A DNA stretch of 64,000 nucleotides from Brevibacterium limosum (GTDB lineage: Bacteria > Actinomycetota > Actinomycetes > Actinomycetales > Brevibacteriaceae): positions 3,348,001 to 3,412,000 of the forward strand of contig NZ_CP050154.1 in NCBI RefSeq assembly GCF_011617705.1, given 5' to 3'. Shown piece after piece: positions 16,540 through 24,887 of this stretch. Both the position numbers and the translations under genes were made by a program. Every line of letters begins with the position of its first letter. The stretch's first letter is position 1. Below the pieces are notes generated by a model. It made no database searches. It was not told the DNA's origin and saw nothing but the letters and a program-made list of their open reading frames with translations.

Positions 16540-17517
16540 ATGTCCCATACGATCATCGTCGGCATCGACGGTTCCGACAACGCCGACTGCGCCCTGCAGT
16601 GGGCGATCACGCACGCACAGAAGACCTCCGCCGAGATCCGCATCGTCTCCGCCTACACCGTCCCCGGCGTCAATATGAGCCAGGCCGACATCGTCTACCC
16701 CGCCGACTTCGACGTCGCCGTGAAGAAGACCGTCGAAGACATCGCCGAGGCGGCCGCCGCCACCGTCACTGCAGCCGCCGTTCCCGTGTCGACGACGATC
16801 GCGCCCGGTGACGCCTCCGGAGTGATGGTCGAGCATTCGAAGAACGCCGCCCTCGCCGTCGTCGGGGCACGCGGTCGCGGCGGGTTCGCCGGCCGCCTCC
16901 TCGGGTCCGTGGCCCTGGCCATGCCCGCACATTCGCAGTGCCCCACCGTCATCGTCCCGAGCACGTGGCCGACCCGGGTCATGCCGACGACTCCCCTGCC
17001 CGTCGATGATCCCGTCCGCACGACCGATGATCCCTCCGCCGAGGCGGCCGGACGTTCGCGCCCCGACTTCACCGGGGAGGTCGTCGCCGCCGTCGATCCC
17101 TTCGAGACCGACACTCCGGTGCTGCGTGCCGCCGCCGCTCAGGCCGCGATCTACGGAGTTCCGCTGCGCCTCGTCGGGGTCACCGCCACACATATCCTCT
17201 CGCCCGAGTGGATGCCCAGCGAGGAGCATCTGATCAGGATGTATGACGAAGCGGCCAAGGCCTTCGCCGCCGCGGCCGACTCGCTGAAGGCCGACTTCCC
17301 CGAACTCGAGGTACGGTACTCGGTCTTCGATGCCCCCGCCACCGAGGTGCTTGTCAGCGCCACGTACACCGCCGATCTCATGGTCATCGGCTCCCGTGGC
17401 CGCGGCGGGTTCGTCTCCACCATCCTCGGATCGACGTCGCAGGGAGTCCTCTCCCACGCCGTATGCCCGGTGCGGGTCGTGCGGGTCAACCGCCGTCAGC
17501 CCGGCCGCCGCCGCTGA
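16540..17517 (+). CDS. tandem universal stress protein (UspA domain x2)
   Basis: A 325-residue cytoplasmic protein made of two Usp domains. Domain 1 (about 1-145) starts HTIIVGIDGSDNADCALQWA and has the ATP-binding signature GARGRGGFAGRLLGSVALAM before CPTVIV. Domain 2 (about 175-320) has GSRGRGGFVSTILGSTSQG followed by AVCPVRVV. Both keep the G-x2-G-x9-G-S/T nucleotide loop, so ATP binding is expected in each. Such proteins mark stress, hypoxia and stationary phase in actinobacteria. The ATG at 16540 has AGAGG 7 nt upstream; a GTG/ATG 30 bp earlier is in frame but less well placed. Confidence 0.93.
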   Translation: MSHTIIVGIDGSDNADCALQWAITHAQKTSAEIRIVSAYTVPGVNMSQADIVYPADFDVAVKKTVEDIAEAAAATVTAAAVPVSTTIAPGDASGVMVEHSKNAALAVVGARGRGGFAGRLLGSVALAMPAHSQCPTVIVPSTWPTRVMPTTPLPVDDPVRTTDDPSAEAAGRSRPDFTGEVVAAVDPFETDTPVLRAAAAQAAIYGVPLRLVGVTATHILSPEWMPSEEHLIRMYDEAAKAFAAAADSLKADFPELEVRYSVFDAPATEVLVSATYTADLMVIGSRGRGGFVSTILGSTSQGVLSHAVCPVRVVRVNRRQPGRRR

Positions 17518-17557
17518 GCCGCGAGGTCTGCGGATTCGGGGAGGCGAGCGCCGGCCC

Positions 17558-18451
17558 TCACCCCAGCGCGATGAGCCCTATACCAAAGACCACGACGAGG
17601 GCGCCGGCGAGTTTGAGCAGCACGTTCCTCTCCCCGAAGAACCACCAGGCCAGCAGCGTGCCGACGATGATCGAGGTTTCGCGCACCGGTGCCACGAGCG
17701 CCACCGGCGCCTGCTGCATCGCATAGAGCACGAGCACATACGCCAGGGGCGAGAGGAGCGCCACGGTCACGAGCGCCCGCTTGTGTGAGCGGAGGATGCC
17801 ACGGAAGTCCGCGCGCTTCTCCCGTCCTCCCGGCAGCGCGAACGCCCCGGCGGTCATGATCAGCCCGACGCAGGCTTCGGAGACGGCGAAGTAGAGCAGC
17901 GGGGAGTCACTCACATGGTTGACGGCGAAGTCGTCCCAGAGCGTGTAGGAGGCGATGAACGCCCCGATCAGCCCGCCCCAAGCGAGTCCGCGCCGCAGTC
18001 CGTCACCGGTGGGGCCGCCCCCGCCGCCGCGGGGACGGATCGTGACGACAGCGATTCCGGCGATGACGGTGAAGGCTCCGGCCGCCTCGGCGAGGGTGGG
18101 ACGCTCACCGAGGAAGGCCACGGCGATGATGATCGTCACGACCGGTCCGGTGCCCCGCGCCGTCGGGTAGACGACGCCCAGGGGAGCATGGTCGTAGCCG
18201 GACTGCAGGGTCACCGAGTAGGCGATGTGGAACACCGCGCTCAGCGCCGCCGCGCCGACGAGTCCCCAGTTCAGCGGCTGCGCGCCGGTGGCGATGATGA
18301 CGACGGCGACCGGGGCGAGCAGGAGCGCCGAGAGCCCGTGGTAGGCGAGGACGAAGGCATAGCCCTTGCCGGTGACGGACTTCGCGGCGAGGTTCCACAG
18401 GGCGTGGGCGATCGCAGCGATGAGGACGAGGCCGAGCACCGGGAAGGTCAT
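17558..18451 (-). CDS. EamA/DMT-superfamily transporter
   Basis: A 297-residue inner-membrane protein with about 10 helices in two EamA repeats. The first repeat begins LVLIAAIAHALWNLAAKSV with LGVVYPTARGTGPVVT and FLGERPTLAEAAGAF. The second begins GGLIGAFIASYTLWDDFAV and ends IIVGTLLAWWFFGERNVLLK. These permeases export metabolites such as amino acids; the substrate is unknown. It lies between a convergent usp gene and the co-directional aldehyde dehydrogenase upstream (61 bp gap), so it may be transcribed with it. Confidence 0.9.
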   Translation of the reverse strand: MTFPVLGLVLIAAIAHALWNLAAKSVTGKGYAFVLAYHGLSALLLAPVAVVIIATGAQPLNWGLVGAAALSAVFHIAYSVTLQSGYDHAPLGVVYPTARGTGPVVTIIIAVAFLGERPTLAEAAGAFTVIAGIAVVTIRPRGGGGGPTGDGLRRGLAWGGLIGAFIASYTLWDDFAVNHVSDSPLLYFAVSEACVGLIMTAGAFALPGGREKRADFRGILRSHKRALVTVALLSPLAYVLVLYAMQQAPVALVAPVRETSIIVGTLLAWWFFGERNVLLKLAGALVVVFGIGLIALG

Positions 18452-18512
18452 CGGCGCACCGTCGCCTCACCCGGGCTCGCGACCCGACCTCGCTCGGTCG
18501 GCACCCGCACCG

Positions 18513-19955
18513 TCACAGCTTGATGGCGACGGTCTTCGTCTGCGTGTATTCGTCGAGAGCCTCGATGGACTTCTCGCGACCGTAGCCGGACTTCTTGAAT
18601 CCGCCGAAGGGCAGTTCGACTCCCCCGCCGGCACCGTAGGTGTTGACGAAGATCTGGCCGGCGTCGACCTCGGCGGCCAGTCGGTGGGCGCGGGAGATGT
18701 TCTGCGTCCACAGGGCCGTGACCAGGCCGTATTCGGTGCCGTTGGCCAGAGCCACGGCTTCGTCATCGTCAGCGAACGGCAGGGTGACGACGACGGGGCC
18801 GAAGACCTCTTCCTGGGCGATCCGGGACCGCGGGTCCACGGAGTCGACGATGGTGGGGGTGATGAACGCCCCTTCGGCGAGGTCGTCGGCCAGGCCTTCG
18901 GGCCGTGTGCCGCCGGTGACGATCTGCCCGGAAGCGACCTCTCCGAGGAACCCGCGCACCCGCTCGTGCTGCTTGCCGGAGATCAGAGGCCCGAGCATCG
19001 GGTCGTCGAGGCCGTAGCCGATGGTCACCTGCGACATGGCGGCCGTCATCTTCTCGACGACCTCGGCATGGATGTCACGGTGGACGATGAGCCGGGATCC
19101 AGCCGAGCAGGTCTGCCCGGCGTTCTGGATGATGGAGCGGACCAGCGACGGGACGGCCGCATCGACATCGGCATCGGGGAAGACGATGTTCGCGGACTTC
19201 CCGCCGAGTTCGAGGACCGTGGGCACGACCCTCTCTGCGGCGGCGTGGGCGATGGCCGAACCGGTCTGCGTCGACCCGACGAAGCCCAGGTGCGCCACTC
19301 CGGGGTGGGCGCTCAGTGCCGCTCCCGCCTCGGCGCCGAGGCCAGTGACGACGTTGAAGGCTCCGGCCGGGAACCCGACGGAGTGGATGAGCTCGGCCAG
19401 CCGCACGGTCGACCGTGGGGTCTCATCCGCCGGTTTGGCGACGGCGCAGTTGCCGGTGGCCAGCGAGGTGGCGGCGGCGCGGCCGATGAGCTGGAGCGGA
19501 TAGTTCCAAGCCACGATATGTCCGGTGACGCCGAAGGGCTCCCGGCGCGTGTAGACGTGCATATCGTCGGCCAACGGGATCGCGTGGCCGTAGTAGGACT
19601 CGATGGTGTGGCCGTAGAACTCGAAGTAGCGGGCGCACACGTCGACGTCGGCATAGGCCTGCGTCAGCGGTTTGCCCGTGTCCTCGGTTTCGATGCGGGC
19701 GAGATCGTCACGGTGGGCGGTGATGACGGCGGCGGTGGCGATGAGCAGACGGGAGCGCTGTTCGGGACTCGAGCGCTTCCATTCCTGCTGCGCCTTCGCC
19801 GCCACTTGCACGGCCCGATCGACTTCGTCGGCGCCGGCTCGGGCGATATCGCCGAGGTGACCGCCGGTCGCCGGGTCGATGTTCGCGTAGGTGAGCAGGG
19901 ACGGAACATGACGTCCGCCGATGAACGACGTCGTCTGCGTGATCTGTGCGCTCAT
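18513..19955 (-). CDS. aldehyde dehydrogenase family protein
   Basis: A 480-residue NAD(P)-dependent aldehyde dehydrogenase. The nucleotide site has VAWNYPLQLIGRAAATSLAT and FVGSTQTGSAIAHAA; the general base is in LELGGKSANIVFPDADVD; the nucleophile is in NAGQTCSAGSRLIVHRD; the end has EVFGPVVVTLPF and LPFGGFKKSGYGREKS. The sequence is closest in style to betaine- or aminobutyraldehyde-type enzymes, but the substrate is not determined. The ATG at 19955 starts 2 bp after the stop of the sterol-carrier gene, so the two are one transcription unit. The open frame runs further upstream to 20414 but only shadows that gene. Confidence 0.93.
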   Translation of the reverse strand: MSAQITQTTSFIGGRHVPSLLTYANIDPATGGHLGDIARAGADEVDRAVQVAAKAQQEWKRSSPEQRSRLLIATAAVITAHRDDLARIETEDTGKPLTQAYADVDVCARYFEFYGHTIESYYGHAIPLADDMHVYTRREPFGVTGHIVAWNYPLQLIGRAAATSLATGNCAVAKPADETPRSTVRLAELIHSVGFPAGAFNVVTGLGAEAGAALSAHPGVAHLGFVGSTQTGSAIAHAAAERVVPTVLELGGKSANIVFPDADVDAAVPSLVRSIIQNAGQTCSAGSRLIVHRDIHAEVVEKMTAAMSQVTIGYGLDDPMLGPLISGKQHERVRGFLGEVASGQIVTGGTRPEGLADDLAEGAFITPTIVDSVDPRSRIAQEEVFGPVVVTLPFADDDEAVALANGTEYGLVTALWTQNISRAHRLAAEVDAGQIFVNTYGAGGGVELPFGGFKKSGYGREKSIEALDEYTQTKTVAIKL

Positions 19956-19957
19956 TC

Positions 19958-20353
19958 TCAGTCCTCGAGTTCTGCAGCGGTGAACAGTGGCAGGAGATCG
20001 CCGAGGTCGGCTCGGGTCCCCGAGGCGTCGATGTCTCCGGCGGCGAGCGCCTCGGCGAAGTCGGTGCGTCCCGTGACCAGTCCCAGCCACACGTCGGCGG
20101 AGGTCTCGACGACGTTCGGCGGGGTGCCGCGGGTATGCCGGGGGCCGGCGACGCACTGGGTGACCCCGAACGGCGGGACCCGGACCTCGACGCTGTTGCC
20201 TTCGGCGCGGGAAGCGAGCTCTTCGAGGGTGAAGCGCACGGCGGTGGCGATGGTCGACCGGTCGGCCGGGGCCGCGTCGAGCCTCGCCTGGGCCAGCCAC
20301 ATCTCCACAGCGCTGCGACCCTGATCGGGGTCGATCCTTCTGCGAATCGCCAT
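19958..20353 (-). CDS. sterol-carrier family protein
   Basis: A 131-residue protein of the actinobacterial sterol-carrier (SCP2-like) family that typically sits beside purF. It starts MAIRRRIDPDQGRSAVEMWL and contains RTDFAEALAAGDIDASGTRA near the end, the DLxLxGDxx-like edge of an SCP2 fold. It probably binds a hydrophobic ligand; no enzymatic role is known. Its ATG overlaps the asparaginase stop (TGATG), so translation is coupled. In this genome the aldehyde dehydrogenase, exporter and usp genes separate it from purF. Confidence 0.75.
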   Translation of the reverse strand: MAIRRRIDPDQGRSAVEMWLAQARLDAAPADRSTIATAVRFTLEELASRAEGNSVEVRVPPFGVTQCVAGPRHTRGTPPNVVETSADVWLGLVTGRTDFAEALAAGDIDASGTRADLGDLLPLFTAAELED

Positions 20354-21495
20354 CAGTCCCTCTTCCTCTCACTGATATCGGCAATATCCTCCCCGAGCTC
20401 CAGGCGTCCGACAACGTTCGTCCGCCCCTCGGAATCCGTGCCCCCGGTGACCGGGTCCGTGATCGCTGCGATCACTGCGTCCACTGTGTCGTCGACCGGC
20501 GCCGAGGCGGGCCCCTGTGCGGCGTCGAACGCTCCCGCCCGCCGGAGCAGGGTGAGAGCGACCAGCCCGGTGGCCCGGGAGGACCCGTCGAGGCATTTCA
20601 CGGCGACCGAATACCCGGATCTGGTGGCCATGACGATGACGCCTTCGGCCCCGCCCTTGGCGAAGACGCCGAGCTGATCGATGACGGTCGAGTTCGGCCG
20701 TCCGTGGCCGTCGATGGCCCACGGGTCGGCGAAGACCGCCTCGGTGAGAGTGCGAGCTTCGCTCTCATAAGCCGTCCACGCCTCCGAGGTCGCCTCGGCC
20801 GCCTCGGCGGCAGCGCCGTCGCCATCCGTGCCGCCCATCCGCACGACGCGCCCGATGGCGCGGGCCAGACCGGTGAGGCTGAGTGCGAACACGGGAGCGC
20901 CGCAGCCGTCGATGCCGACCGCGGCGGGCTCCTCGGAGGCGAAGGCGGCGACCACCTCGGCGACCCTCTGCTGCACGGGATGCTCCGGTGACAGGTAGGT
21001 CGCGGTGTCGGCGCCGATGGCTCGGGCAGCGGCGAGGAACGCCGCGTGCTTGCCGGAACAGTTGAAGTACAGGGGCGAGCGCGGGTCGCTGTCCTCATCG
21101 CCCCGGGCCCTAGCCGTCTCCTGCAGTTCGCGGCGGAAGGCTCCGTCGGCGGGATGAGCGGACGGGCACTGAAGGTCGGACACGCTCAGTCCGGCGGCCT
21201 CGAGCATCGCGGACACGACCGCCACATGCCCGGCCTCGGACTTGTGCGAGGCCGTGGCCAGAGCCGCGGCCGGTCCGTCGAGCTGCGCGCCGAGGCTCAT
21301 CGCAGCGATCGCCTGCACCGGCTTGAGGCTCGACCGGGTGAACACGGGAACGTCCGGGGCACCCAGGCTGATCAACGCAGATCCCTGCGGGTCGAGGACG
21401 ACGGCGGATCCGATGTGCCGGGATTCGATGAAATCGCAGCGGCGGACGACGGCGAGCTCGGCCGCCTGCGCGGGGGTGAAAGTCGAGAAGGTCAC
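20353..21495 (-). CDS. asparaginase (type II family, PF06089-like)
   Basis: A 380-residue protein of the bacterial asparaginase II family, distinct from AnsA/AnsB. Characteristic segments are RSSLKPVQAIAAM, ATASHKSEAGHVAVV, FNCSGKHAAFLAA and IDGCGAPVFALSLTGLARA. The predicted reaction is asparagine to aspartate plus ammonia. The GTG at 21495 is chosen because it follows the divergent promoter region; the frame is open far upstream only as a shadow of purD-purC. The 33-bp gap to the divergent purD-purC start must hold both promoters. It heads an operon with the sterol-carrier and aldehyde dehydrogenase genes. Confidence 0.85.
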   Translation of the reverse strand: MTFSTFTPAQAAELAVVRRCDFIESRHIGSAVVLDPQGSALISLGAPDVPVFTRSSLKPVQAIAAMSLGAQLDGPAAALATASHKSEAGHVAVVSAMLEAAGLSVSDLQCPSAHPADGAFRRELQETARARGDEDSDPRSPLYFNCSGKHAAFLAAARAIGADTATYLSPEHPVQQRVAEVVAAFASEEPAAVGIDGCGAPVFALSLTGLARAIGRVVRMGGTDGDGAAAEAAEATSEAWTAYESEARTLTEAVFADPWAIDGHGRPNSTVIDQLGVFAKGGAEGVIVMATRSGYSVAVKCLDGSSRATGLVALTLLRRAGAFDAAQGPASAPVDDTVDAVIAAITDPVTGGTDSEGRTNVVGRLELGEDIADISERKRD

Positions 21496-21528
21496 GCACT
21501 CAAGCCTACGACCCTTTAGGCTGGTGGC

Positions 21529-23769
21529 GTGAAGGTTCTTGTCATCGGTTCGGGCGCCCGTGAACACGCCCTCGTCCTCGCTCTCTCGCGCGACCCGCAG
21601 GTCGACGCCGTCATCGCCGCTCCCGGCAATCCCGGGATCGCGCAGATCGCCCACACCGAGGCCGTCGACGCCTCGGATGCCGCCGCCGTGACCGCGCTGG
21701 CCGAGACCCTCGACGTCGATCTCGTCGTCATCGGCCCCGAGGCACCGCTGGTCGCCGGAGTCGCGGATGCTCTGCGCGAAGCCTCGTTCCCCGTCTTCGG
21801 TCCCAGCGCGGAAGCCGCGCACCTCGAAGGCTCGAAGGCGTTCGCGAAGGAGGTCATGGAGTCCGCGGATGTGCCGACTGCACGCACCGTCGTCGCCTAT
21901 TCGACCGACGAAGCCTCTGCCGCGCTGCGCGAATTCGGTGCCCCGCACGTGGTCAAGGCCGACGGCCTGGCCGCCGGGAAGGGCGTCGTCGTCACCGATG
22001 ACCTCGAAGACGCGCTGGCGCATGCGAGCTCCTGCCTCGCGGTCTCCGACCGGGTCGTCATCGAGGACTATCTCGACGGTCCCGAGGTCTCCCTGTTCGT
22101 CCTCTGCGACGGAAAGACCACCGTCCCCCTGGCCCCGGCGCAGGACTTCAAACGCATCGGCGACGGTGACACCGGCCCGAACACGGGCGGAATGGGCGCC
22201 TATTCGCCGCTGCCATGGCTGCCTGCCGGCACGGTTGACGAGATCATCGACACCGTCGCCCAACCCGTCGTCGATGAGATGGCCCGCCGCGGCACCCCGT
22301 TCACCGGACTCCTCTACTGCGGCCTCGCGCTGACGTCGAAGGGTCTGCGCGTCATCGAGTTCAACGTCCGCTTCGGCGATCCGGAGACCCAGTCGGTGCT
22401 TGCCCGCCTCTCCAGCCCTCTGGGTCAGACGCTGCTCGCCGCTGCCGAAGGCCGCCTGAACGAGGTCGGACCCCTCGAATGGGATCCGCGCTCCTCGGTG
22501 ACCGTGGTCATGGCCGCCGAGAACTACCCGGGGACTCCGAGCACCGGAGACATCATCCGCGGGCTCGACACCGCCGGAACCTGGCCCGACATCAGCCTCC
22601 TGCACGCGGGCACGAAACTAGCGACCGGTCCCAGCGGCGGATTCGCCCCCGAGGATGCCGTGATCACGAAAGACATCGCCGAGACCGGTGACATCGTCAC
22701 CTCCGGCGGCCGTGTGCTCTCCGTCGTCTCCCTTGGTGACGACCTCGTCGATGCGCGGGCGAAGGCCTATGCCGCGGTCGACGACATCAAGTGGGACGGT
22801 GAGCAGCACCGCACCGATATCGCCGAGGCCGCCGCGCGCGGTGGCATCGAGCTCGCCTCCGGATACGCCGCCCCCGCGCCGGTCGCCCCTGTGCTGCCGG
22901 GCTGGAGGCACGTGTACTCGGGGAAGGTCCGCGACCTCTACATTCCCGCCGACGCCGCCGACACCGCCTCGGCGGACCGTCTGCTGATGGTCGCGACCGA
23001 CCGGATCTCGGCCTATGACTGGGTGCTCGACTCGGAGATCCCGGACAAGGGCAAGGTGCTCACGGGACTGAGCCTGTGGTGGTTCGATCAGCTCGCCGAG
23101 GTCATCGGCAACCATGTCATCAGCTCGGATGTGCCCGCCGCCGTGGCCGGTCGCGGGCTGGTCGTGCAGAACCTCTCCATGTTCCCCGTCGAGTGCGTGG
23201 CCCGCGGCTACCTCACCGGTTCGGGAATGTCGGACTACCGGGCCACCGGGTCCGTGTGCGGCATCCGGCTGCCGGCCGGACTGGTCGAAGCCGACCGCCT
23301 CGAGCCTCCGATCTTCACTCCGGCGACGAAGGCCGAGCTCGGCGAGCACGACGAGAACGTCAGCTTCGAGGCCGTCGCCGAGACCGTCGGGACCGAGACC
23401 GCAGAGAAGCTGCGCGACCTGACCGTGGAGATCTACCAGCGTGCCGAGCAGATCGCCCGGGAACGCGGGATCATCCTGGCCGACACGAAGTTCGAGTTCG
23501 GGACCCTGCCCGACGGCACGATCGTCCTCGGCGACGAAGTGCTCACCCCGGACTCCTCCCGCTTCTGGGACGCCGAGGGCTACGAGGCCGGCAAGGCTCA
23601 GTCGAGCTTCGACAAGCAGTTCGTCCGCGACTGGCTGACCGAGGAGTCCGGGTGGGACAAGGCCTCTGACACGCCGCCCCCGGCACTGCCCGCCGAGGTC
23701 ATCGAGAAGACCCGTGCCCGCTATATCGGGGCATTCGAGAAGCTCACCGGAGAGACCTTCCCCGGCTGA
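21529..23769 (+). CDS. purD-purC: PurD-PurC fusion: GAR synthetase / SAICAR synthetase
   Basis: One uninterrupted 746-residue frame. Residues 1 to about 428 are PurD (phosphoribosylamine-glycine ligase): MKVLVIGSGAREHALVLAL, VVIGPEAPLVAGVADALR, VVKADGLAAGKGVVV, NTGGMGAYSPLPW and VIEFNVRFGDPETQ (ATP-grasp). A Pro/Ala linker (YAAPAPVAPVLPG) follows, then PurC (SAICAR synthetase) from about residue 455: YSGKVRDLYIP, ATDRISAYDWVLDSEIPDKG, VECVARGYLTGSG, ILADTKFEFG and DEVLTPDSSRFW. It therefore carries steps 2 and 7-8 (SAICAR formation) of IMP synthesis on one chain. The GTG at 21529 lies close after TAGGCT (a -10-like box), suggesting leaderless translation. No internal stop is present at the junction. 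Confidence 0.95.
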   Translation: MKVLVIGSGAREHALVLALSRDPQVDAVIAAPGNPGIAQIAHTEAVDASDAAAVTALAETLDVDLVVIGPEAPLVAGVADALREASFPVFGPSAEAAHLEGSKAFAKEVMESADVPTARTVVAYSTDEASAALREFGAPHVVKADGLAAGKGVVVTDDLEDALAHASSCLAVSDRVVIEDYLDGPEVSLFVLCDGKTTVPLAPAQDFKRIGDGDTGPNTGGMGAYSPLPWLPAGTVDEIIDTVAQPVVDEMARRGTPFTGLLYCGLALTSKGLRVIEFNVRFGDPETQSVLARLSSPLGQTLLAAAEGRLNEVGPLEWDPRSSVTVVMAAENYPGTPSTGDIIRGLDTAGTWPDISLLHAGTKLATGPSGGFAPEDAVITKDIAETGDIVTSGGRVLSVVSLGDDLVDARAKAYAAVDDIKWDGEQHRTDIAEAAARGGIELASGYAAPAPVAPVLPGWRHVYSGKVRDLYIPADAADTASADRLLMVATDRISAYDWVLDSEIPDKGKVLTGLSLWWFDQLAEVIGNHVISSDVPAAVAGRGLVVQNLSMFPVECVARGYLTGSGMSDYRATGSVCGIRLPAGLVEADRLEPPIFTPATKAELGEHDENVSFEAVAETVGTETAEKLRDLTVEIYQRAEQIARERGIILADTKFEFGTLPDGTIVLGDEVLTPDSSRFWDAEGYEAGKAQSSFDKQFVRDWLTEESGWDKASDTPPPALPAEVIEKTRARYIGAFEKLTGETFPG

Positions 23770-23793
23770 GACCCAGCGCTCCGCAGAGCGCTA

Positions 23794-24388
23794 GTGCGTG
23801 TCTCCCAATGTCGTGCCGCGGTTAAGGGGATTCTGGTTCAATGAACGGATCACACACCGAGGACGGGGCCACGCCGTTCACAGAATGGGCTATACGGGAT
23901 GCCGAGGCCGCGGACGTAGTGCCGATCTGTGAGTTCGGAGAAGCTCACACCCGAGGGCATTAGACATCCTTGATTGGTGGCCGGGCGGCGGAGCCGCAAG
24001 TTTCCAGCTAGGTGGAGCGAGTCAAATATTTAATCCGCCGTCTTCCGAGGGCTGATCGTCATCGCAGAGGCAGAAGGCAGGGTCTTTGGCGTTGCCCAGC
24101 TCGGGCGCAACGGATCTGACCACGTCCTATACAAGCTGTATCTTGATCCTGACTATCGCGGTCGTGGCCCCGGGCCTGCCCTGATCGAGAGCATCCTTCA
24201 ATCCTGCCGTCCAACGCGCCTCGCCTGTGCGTCGAGCACTTCGAAGACAATGAGCGTGCCGGAGCGCTATATGAGCCCGAAGGCTTTATCGTCGAGCGGA
24301 TCGAACGAAGTGATGCGAACTCTGCACTCGACGTCGTATGGCGTGCAAGGGACCCCTGACCGCGTGCTCACAAAAAGGAGACATGCCC
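23794..24388. mobile_element. remnant bounded by IS5-like terminal repeats
   Basis: The left boundary GTGCGTGTCTCCCA (from 23794) and the right boundary GGAGACATGCCC (24377-24388) match the inverted ends of the IS5-type element at 27113-28070 (GGGCATGTCTCC / GGAGACACGCCC). Between them there is no transposase, only a broken GNAT gene. It may be a transposase-less passenger unit or two independent end scars. A TTCAAATCC stretch resembling a tRNA T-loop follows at about 24393-24402, but no tRNA is present. Confidence 0.5.
23841..24359 (+). pseudogene. GNAT N-acetyltransferase pseudogene
   Basis: The reading starts at ATG 23841 (WAIRDAEAADVVPICEFGEAH) and hits TAG after about 40 codons. It resumes in another frame from about 24058 (VIAEAEGRVFGVAQLGRN then YKLYLDPDYRGRGPGPALIE, the acetyl-CoA loop R-G-R-G-x-G). 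It shifts again near 24232 to finish VEHFEDNERAGALYEPEGF and VVWRARDP with TGA at 24357-24359. The pieces in order make a recognisable GNAT acetyltransferase, so the gene is disrupted by a stop and at least two frameshifts. The substrate is unknown. Confidence 0.8.
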
Positions 24389-24545
24389 TGGGTTCAAATC
24401 CTGGGGGCGGTGCCTGGTGTTGCTGGTGTACGCGTCAAATGAAAGATCCGGATCAGAAACCCCGATGCCAGTGATGGGGATGAACCCTGAGTGGTGGACA
24501 CGCTGAGACTGGCCCATAATGGGCCGGAGAATGCGAGTAGAAACC

Positions 24546-24887
24546 ATGCCGAAGAAGAAGTACTCGGACGAGTTCAAAGCCGACGCCGTCGCGCTGTACG
24601 AGACTCATCCCGATATGTCCTATTCCCAAGTCGCGACCGATCTCGGCGTCTCGCGTGGCGCGATCAAGTCCTGGGTGCATCAGGCCCGGAAGGCCGCCGG
24701 AACAGTCCCGACAGCCGCGGCAGGCCATCCGGAGTCGGCTGAGGAAGAGCTGGCGCGTCTGCGGGTCGAGAACGCTGATCTGATCGATCGGGCCAAGCGT
24801 CTGCGGGCTGAGAACGACAAGCTCGCCGAGGAGCGAGCTATCCTGCGGAAGGCCACGAAATATTTCGCGGCAGAGACGACCTGGTGA
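24546..24887 (+). CDS. IS3 family transposase OrfA (helix-turn-helix)
   Basis: A 113-residue protein with an N-terminal HTH (YSDEFKADAVALYETHPDMS, then YSQVATDLGVSRGAIKSWVH) that binds the element ends, and a C-terminal leucine-zipper-like coil (ELARLRVENADLIDRAKRLR and on to ILRKATKYF). The ATG at 24546 is preferred over a GTG/ATG 27 bp earlier because the conserved MPKKKY start follows it. Its stop overlaps the orfB start (GTGA), a site where ribosomes can shift to make the OrfAB fusion used in IS3 transposition. Confidence 0.93.
   Translation: MPKKKYSDEFKADAVALYETHPDMSYSQVATDLGVSRGAIKSWVHQARKAAGTVPTAAAGHPESAEEELARLRVENADLIDRAKRLRAENDKLAEERAILRKATKYFAAETTW

Noticed and set aside
16345..17457. 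Minus-strand open frame opposite the usp gene
   Set aside because: Gly/Arg/Asp-rich shadow caused by high GC third positions; the real minus-strand gene begins at 16344 with a ribosome site.
20415..22605. Minus-strand frame continuing upstream from the asparaginase gene
   Set aside because: Beyond 21495 it only mirrors purD; the asparaginase family begins at the GTG at 21495.
24380..24420. Possible tRNA 3' part (GGTTCAAATCC-like T-loop)
   Set aside because: The T-stem pairs only with G-U wobbles, and no anticodon or D arm precedes it; IS5-like end sequence lies immediately 5'.
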